From Pezizomycotina sp. ARF18 (lineage: Eukaryota; Ascomycota), in NCBI GenBank assembly GCA_002224055.1, contig AZLU01000062.1, positions 140,956 through 204,955 of the forward strand: 64,000 nt of DNA, given 5' to 3'. Within the stretch, counting starts at the first letter, position 1; each line of letters opens with the position of its first letter. This document shows, piece after piece, positions 57,553-64,000 of the stretch. The position numbers and the translations under genes are program-made. The notes beneath the pieces were generated by a model, which saw nothing but the letters and a program-made list of their open reading frames with translations, made no database searches and was not told the DNA's origin.

Positions 57553-59402
57553 TTAGTGATGATAGTGATTCCGGATGTGCACTCTATGCACATGCCTCCA
57601 CGCCATCCTCTTCCTGTAAGCACCCGCGGGGGGGTAGTGTTGACGGCGCCGTGGGCTTCTTTCCGAAGTTCACGTCGCAGAAGTGCTTCGTCGCCGCGAA
57701 GTTGCTGATGGCGTCCGGATCCATCTTGGTGTTCAGGCAGGTGCAGAAGTCCTTCCACTCGGGCTACAAACATGCCGTTTACGTTAGTCACTCAAATACA
57801 AATGAGTAAAATTTTGGGGAAGGGGATTTAACATACCTGAGACCACCTCTGCGAGATCGTTCCGCTGACAGGACATCCGCCCACCATTATCGGCTTCGAA
57901 ATATTACCGCTGGCGGCCCCGCCGGAGGCAGTACCGTGCTGTAAGAACCGCTCGCGCTGGAAGTACCCGTGATAGGAATGATATCGGCCGCAGCGGTAGT
58001 GCTCGTCGCTACTGCAGCAGCGCTGCTGCTCGCGGTATCGCTTCCGGATCCGTAATTCGGAGCGCTACCATCACCACCAGTAAGAGCGCCAGTCGGGACT
58101 TCCGACGCCGGATGGTCGAAGTACCCTGGATGGGAGTAGAACCTCCGTAGACGGTATTGAGCGTGCTCTTGCAGCTGGTAGCCATGGTAGTGGACGATGC
58201 AACGGGTGCGGGACGGTGACGTAGATAGTTTCGGCAGCGGTGACGGTCGCGGTGACTGTTGCAGTGGATACGGCGCCGCTCACTCCGACGGCGGCAGCTG
58301 AGCTAGTACCGGGCTGAGGTAGCGGTGCGACGGGAGACGAAGGTACTGGATTGTACACCGGAGGATGAGGAGCGCCGGCGGTTCCAGCGGCGGCAGCGGT
58401 AGCGGAGCTAGACGGCGGTCCGTACGCTGGAGCAGCGGGAGATCCAACCGGCGCAGAACCAATAGAGCCTCCGAAAGCAGGCGACGAACCGGACGAGCCT
58501 CCCTTAGCCGAACCAGCCGCAGGAGCAGACGGCGCAGCACCGTAAGCAGGAGCGGAAGGAGAAGCGCTATCAGCGTTCAAATTCGGGCCGGACCCAAGCA
58601 CGCCGAATTCAACGGACCACCACCGCCGTCCCCTGCTTTCCCGTAGCATCGCAGTTCCCCTCGGCGCCGCAAACTGGTACTGCGTCGTAGTATCATTCAC
58701 AACGTTCGGTCCGGGAAAGGGGAAAATTAAGTTCGTGTCCTGGTCGTTGATGCATCCGTTGATAGCACCCACGAACATATCTGGCAAGTTCTCCGAATTG
58801 GAATAACTAGTCGTCGTGGTGGGGAGCCGCCCTTGATCGTGACGACGGCGCAGTTCTGGTACATGTCACGAAGACCAGTGACGGGAAACCACGTCCACGA
58901 GAACAGGCGTTGCCGTTGGGCGCATCCTTGGGGATTGGAAAGTCGAAGGTTTGCGGGGCCCGAGACGGCGTTGGCGTTGGCGTGCGCGGGCAGCCCCCCT
59001 GAAGGATTTCAGGACCTTCCAGGTCTTGCCGGAGTCGAAGGACATGGACGCTTGGCAGGATCCTCCGCTGTGCGCGGCGATGTGCTGGTCGTTGATACTA
59101 GGAATGAGTGTTAGTATACGATTTTTATCTAGCAATAGCTGCAGGTGAAGAATTGAGATACTTACGTGAAGCTACCCTGTCCACCAGCGGTCCAAGATTG
59201 AACAGAGCCACCAGGCGTCATGTGCAGGCCCTTGCAGGGAAGTCCGACATGGTATGACTTAGCGGCGGGTTGTAGTTGTTCGGTCCTTGGTAATCGGCAT
59301 ACTTGATCGGGTAGGATTCTGGATGGAAGCATGCGCACTGACACTTGCCAGCAGCGAAAACCCAACCAGGGCTGAGGTACTGATGATGCTTCTCAGCTTC
59401 AT
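57553..59402 (-). CDS. Secreted AA11-like lytic polysaccharide monooxygenase with Pro/Ala/Ser-rich linker and C-terminal Cys domain
   Basis: Copper-dependent oxidative cleavage of polysaccharide (AA11 members act on chitin). The signal peptide from ATG 59402 (MKLRSIISTSALVGF...ASVSA) leaves His as the first mature residue, as the copper histidine brace requires. In repaired frame the catalytic domain reads YPIKYADYQGPNNYNP, VGLPCKG, TPGGSVQSWTAGGQGSF; intron 59098-59165 (GTAAGT, CTAG); then INDQHIAAHSGGSCQASMSFDSG (second brace His), FSWTWFPVTGLRDMYQNCAVVTI (axial Tyr region) and LPDMFVGAINGC. A long Pro/Ala/Ser/Gly linker (about 58560-58270) follows, then a Cys-containing tail: GGCPVSGTI, intron 57764-57836 (GTATGT, GTAG), WKDFCTCLNTKMD, KHFCDVNFGKKP. 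The stop is at 57553 (repaired frame, HNHYHH-like basic tail) or 57584. Several frame breaks. Chitin specificity is inferred. Confidence 0.8.
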
Positions 59403-62400
59403 CTTGCTGTGATTATTTTTTGGGGGAGAAAAGAAGAATAATATAAGAATATAAATCTAGTGCTATTAATCTAGGGGAAGATTAACGGCAACTGAGAAAA
59501 AAAAGGGGATGGAAGAAATGAAGAGAAAAGATTGCTGTATTCCTGTAAACGATTGGAAATCTGAGAACTTGTCTAAAGCTGTCTCAGATATTCTTATTTC
59601 CTAGAAATGAACGAAGTGCAGCGGTTTCCGTTGTTGTGTGCTGTTTGTTGAAGGGATTGTTGTAGACTTTGTTGCTTGAGGGGAAAAGGAGTGAAAGGGA
59701 GGTTTGCAAGGGAAAAATTGGAAATTTATCAGGAAAGCTTGGTGATTTAGCTTAAAATAAGAGAGATTGAGGAAGGAGAAGAAGAAAGAAAAAAAAAAAA
59801 AAAAAAAAAAAAGGCCTATTTAAATAAAAAATTAGTATGAGGTTAGCATATTGATAGTTTTGACTTTTGCTTATAGAATTATTCAAGGTCCTCATAAGAT
59901 TGGAAATGAGGAGTTCGTTATCGTGGACAGTCGATGAACTCAAGCATCCTCATACCAGCACCTCGGATCGATCAAGGTGAAGAGAGTGCGATGGAATGTA
60001 CTTACTTATAATTGATATCAACCGATAACGATCTTATGAGATATTCCTGCGAATGAATGATTCGATAGTGGAAAGAATAGGGAAGGATGAAAAAAAAAAA
60101 AAATGAAAGATAGTAATAATCCAACAGAAAGATCAACTCATCACGTTAACGGATAGTTAGAATTGAATTCCCCAAAGCCACAGTCGAATGAACAAACCAA
60201 TAATAAGATGTATAAACGAAAGAGAACTATAACCGCTCTTATCAAAAGGGAGTGCCAGCTAGTGTAAGTATAAAGATATGCTAATACTAGAGGAAGGAAA
60301 TGAATGAATACAGCTAGTAGCTTCAAGCCTAACCGAACTGCGGAACAACGAAGAGAATGAAAAGAACGAAGGAAAAGAAAAGAAAAGAAAAAAAGGAAAC
60401 CGCCAAGAAATTTATATAGCTTCACCCGTGACGAAAAATATCCAGAAGGAAAACCAGAAGGCGAAGAAAAAGAAGGCGGAGATTCACTTCTTTATACGTA
60501 TCCATATAAAGAGAAGCTAGAAGAAACTGCTAGAAAACAACATACGTGGAGTTTTCGTTTTCTTTTCTCACGCTAACAAGATCGCCAACTATTGGCTGAT
60601 GATTGGGGCCTTTAAAAAAGCTTGGTATTGGGTTATAGCCAATGGCGCGCGGTTTCCGGCTATCGGTCCACAACATCCCGAGAGATATGCCAGGGACAAT
60701 TGGCTGTTCACTGAATGTATCACCACAGGGAAAAGGAAAAAAAAAAAAAAAAACCTTCGTCAGGAACCGAAAAAAATATAAAAATAAATATAGAAAAAAA
60801 AAAAAAAGCAAAATTGTGTTCGCGAGAAGAAAATAACGCTCCTGAGGCGTCGCGTGATTTTAGGGCTGTTTCGTTCCCATGCATAGCTGACGAATTTCTA
60901 GCTGCAGGAGGTTCCATGACACTGTCGGGATAAATTGGCTCATCTTCGTCCGTTTTTCAAATATCGCGAATCGAAGCAAGACATCGACAAGCATAATGCC
61001 TTTGTGGAAATTCGAAAGTAGCAGTAGTCACATTCTAGAAGATGCTATATATTTCACGTATACAAAATAGATATACTGATACTATTGACTAGTACCTACT
61101 ACATTAATATCGGTTAATTAAGGTATCCTATTACGGTTGCTATTTCTAGAGGGTTCTTACTGGGAGCTCGGTCTTGTCACTTATTGTGAGGCGGCAACTG
61201 TTGGTGGGGATGATTTTGCTGTTGGCGCCAAAGGAAACACAAAGGAACAGCCAATCACAACTTCGCACTATACCATCACGTGACTAAGCAACGACAACAA
61301 CTTTGCGAATGGCCAACTCGCAACGTATCAACGCCAGTCGTCTGATGGCAATTGTGAGCAACAGGTTGGCATTGCTCTTGATCACGTTGTGCGTTGGATA
61401 GCAGGTGCTTGGTTATAAGCGCAGCGCTCGATTGCTGCCTGACGGGCTGTGTACACCCATGTGGCGGTAGAGTAGCGGACGCACTTCACAGTGAAAGAGA
61501 CCTTATTTCGATCCAGAAGAAATACCCGGGTACAATTCACAAAAAAAAAAAAAAAAAAAAAAAAACTCATAAGGATATAAGAGCAGAATGGTAGAGAATG
61601 AAGGGAAACACTAAAGTAAAAATGGCAAAAAGATAGCAGCCATACCGGGAATTGGACCGGGGTCATACACATCTTCCCAAGCCTCGTCTAACTTAATAGA
61701 CCCTTGTAACAATCGCCTTTAGAACTCAGTCAAGAGAAGAAGAAACGGCAATGAGCTGAAAGCCCGGACTCAAGTCGTATCATATACTCAATCCTGCCCG
61801 AAGAGGGAGTAGTTTGTGGCACGTGAGAGGCCCGGATCGGGTTGAGTAGCATGTTCAAAACAGGAGCGCGTTGCTCAGTGGCGTGCAACTGAGGCACGAA
61901 GATACGCGGGAAACCTACAGCGCTACACCATGGGAGCATTATGAAGAGGGGCTTCTCGCTTAGACTTAAACTTTCTCGCAGACGTAAAACTAAAAAATAT
62001 TTTAAGTTGTCTCGAGGCCATGTTGCCGGAGGTTTGTACATATCGAACGCAAAGGTGATGCTGTCCAGAGACTGAGGCCTGGATTCTAGGCATGAGCATG
62101 CTCAGCAGTAGGTCTCAGCCATAAGTGTTATAATATAACCTTTCCCCCGGAAAATGGGAATATTTTAAGTTGTTCGTGGCGGTATAACTCATTCCCGTTT
62201 TGAAACTCCAAGGATATATTTCGTGATATTTAGGTGTGGCTGCAAAAAAAAAAAAAAAACTATTTTAAGTTTTGTGAACGAACCTTACTTGCGAGAGCCT
62301 TGCGCAGCTCAGAAGTGGTTGATCTTAAGACCGCTGCTTTCCATCAGAATGGATTTCGACTCGCTCAAGCTATAGGAATAGCATGCGCAAGGACGATATG

Positions 62401-64000
62401 ACATGTCGTCTTCCGGTATGCCTCATTTTATTACTGTTCAGAGTTTGCTCTCAATACAGTCAACATCGTATGAATGATCCGATCATATCTGGTTTCAACT
62501 GACGATAACATATCACGCATTTTATACAATGTTGTTTATTTGGAATGACTTCTTCAAAGTTCAACGAAGGATGCGTATGAATTTATTAGTATTTAAAGGC
62601 TGGCTCCAGAGCTATGAGATACGATACTTTTTGGGACTCTTCATCTGCAATGACAACAGTAATATTGCATGCACTTCTTTCTCCGTATAGCAGAATATAT
62701 ATCTACGAAATCATCAAATCCCAAGATTCTCGATTCATGGTGGCCGATACACTACCGCGAGAAAGGGCCCGACGATAGCAGCCGGGTGCTCGCATAACTG
62801 CCACGCTGTCGCCATCCCCGCCTGCCACGGCCCAAACGAGGAAAGTATCACGAGAGCGGCCAAGCAAGGCCGGAGCGCGAACCTCACGTCGTGAACCTTA
62901 TCCTCCACCGTACAACATCAATAATAACAACAGACGCCGTTTCACCTACCAATGAAATTGTCTATCAGATACTCAAACCTTCGGACCAGGAAGGCGCTAC
63001 GAAAACATCGTCTTCGATGCTACAAAGGAGATGTATGAAGATATCGATCAGGACAAAGTTGGAAAAGGTTGGCCACTTTGCCCATCGAGGCGCTGAACGC
63101 CCTGCGCGGCTGGTGAGGGTATGAATGAAGTGGAAGCGACAGAAAGGGAGCGGGCGCCGGGCGTGACGATAGGCGGTGGTTTTGGCTTGTTAAAGTCATC
63201 ACCATATATAACGAATCGCTAAATCGTGGGGTCGGAGAGGCATGTTCATGATCTTTGAAACCTACAAAGTCTTAAGATATTCTTTATTCGGAGAAAGTAG
63301 ACTTTTTTTAATCAAATCCTGCAAGTCACTTATCCTTCCTAACAGTCCTGACTTAGATAATATCAAGGGTGCTATATTTCCCAAGTCTACAATCCGTGGC
63401 TTAACACCTCCAATTCTTAGTCTTGAAATAGATAATTTGCAGCGGATATTCGTAGATTTGGGCTAATACACTTCCCAGCGTCGTTATTCATTCCAACTAT
63501 CTCTTAAAATCGAAAAAAAAAAAAAAAATTTTTTTATTAATTGAGTGACCGATCTTCTCGTGAAGCTTAAGGTTGACAGCTTCCGTTTCGTAGTAATTGC
63601 TTCTCCTAGACGCAGGCGTGGCTGGCTCGCCTGATAACTCAGACGGGGTGAATTCAGCATGGTTTATTGTTTCAATGGCGGCGCAGAACCGACACGGCCG
63701 AGCTCAATTGAGGCGTCCAGATTGGCCTCAACCCCCGGTATTAGAATGATTACTACCCAGCTGGCCCTTCGTGAGGCTTGGCGACTTCCAACCCCGCACG
63801 GTTGCTTTCCCCTCGTGAGCGCCACCGCTTAGGGTCTGCCGTTCAGGCCGCTGTGAGTCTGTTGCGGTATCAAAATTAGCAAACTAACCATGAAATTACT
63901 CGAAGGAAAAAAAATCACTACAGGTAGCAAGCACGGTACGATTCGGGCTAGGAATAAGACGGGGGGCTGTACTATGCATCTGCTTATCCCTCTCAACAAC
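59403..64000. other. Intergenic tail of window, no gene recognised
   Basis: Contains A runs at 59789-59812 (24) and 61541-61565 (25) and others of 12-17. No protein domain was recognised in six frames. A CCAAT-like box (61250) and a TCACGTGA palindrome (61275) lie near each other. A tRNA T-arm-like motif (61643-61672) and three copies of TATTTTAAGTT (about 62000, 62163 and 62263) are noted separately. Confidence 0.5.

Noticed and set aside
58280-58646. Arg/Ser- and Leu/Arg-rich open frames in the AA11-like linker
   Set aside because: Off-frame readings of the repetitive GC-rich linker; low complexity without independent support.
60530-60933. Lys-rich and Phe-rich open frames around A runs
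   Set aside because: Created by translating poly-A/poly-T; no other coding evidence.

Overview
The window looks like nuclear DNA of a filamentous ascomycete (Pezizomycotina). The evidence is short GT-AG introns (67-130 nt, often GTAAGT/GTATGT donors), a Zn2Cys6/fungal_trans transcription factor, a fungal CorA-like protein, a MUP1-type permease, a Tvp38 homologue, an AA11-like lytic polysaccharide monooxygenase and a TauD/JLP1-type dioxygenase. I cannot place it below subphylum. I see no rRNA, no CRISPR array and no confident tRNA or transposon.

Layout. 1-2148 (-): ABCC/MRP multidrug transporter, cut by the window edge. 4830-5478 (+): small beta-carbonic anhydrase with three exons. 5808-7547 (-): FAD-dependent DAO-family oxidoreductase, interrupted by a tandem duplication. 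7.5-10.9 kb: gene-poor, with one possible tiny membrane protein. 10.9-13.85 kb (+): large broken ankyrin-repeat gene. 14.3-14.66 kb: second tandem duplication. 15.3-17.6 kb (-): CorA-like membrane protein. 20.35-23.87 kb (-): MUP1/LAT-type amino-acid permease. 25.5-29.1 kb (+): Ser/Thr protein kinase and a downstream unit with a 25-residue tandem repeat. 30.5-31.7 kb (-): TauD-type dioxygenase. 34.3-36.1 kb (+): TPR/MYND/SET protein. 36.7-37.4 kb (+): small secreted protein. 41.2-42.7 kb (+): allantoinase. 43.9-46.8 kb (-): Zn2Cys6 transcription factor. 48.0-49.4 kb (-): Tvp38/SNARE-associated membrane protein. 49.5-57.5 kb: gene desert. 57.6-59.4 kb (-): AA11-like monooxygenase. 59.4-64 kb: no gene recognised.

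There are no operons, and most genes are housekeeping, transport or nutrient scavenging. Allantoinase (purine nitrogen), the taurine-type dioxygenase (sulfur) and the amino-acid permease fit a nutrient-acquisition theme. Allantoinase has three GATA-factor sites upstream. The 9-29 kb stretch (ankyrin protein, CorA-like protein, non-RD kinase) looks like a fast-evolving accessory region.

A major caveat is that almost every recognisable gene is broken by single-base frameshifts, and where I could resolve the direction a base is missing. Two tandem duplications have copies that differ mainly by single-base indels. The simplest reading is an unpolished long-read assembly, not wholesale pseudogenisation, so gene boundaries and frames given here are approximate wherever a frameshift is noted. 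I did not find a convincing undescribed system; the best leads are the kinase/25-residue-repeat locus and the two-domain AA11-like protein.
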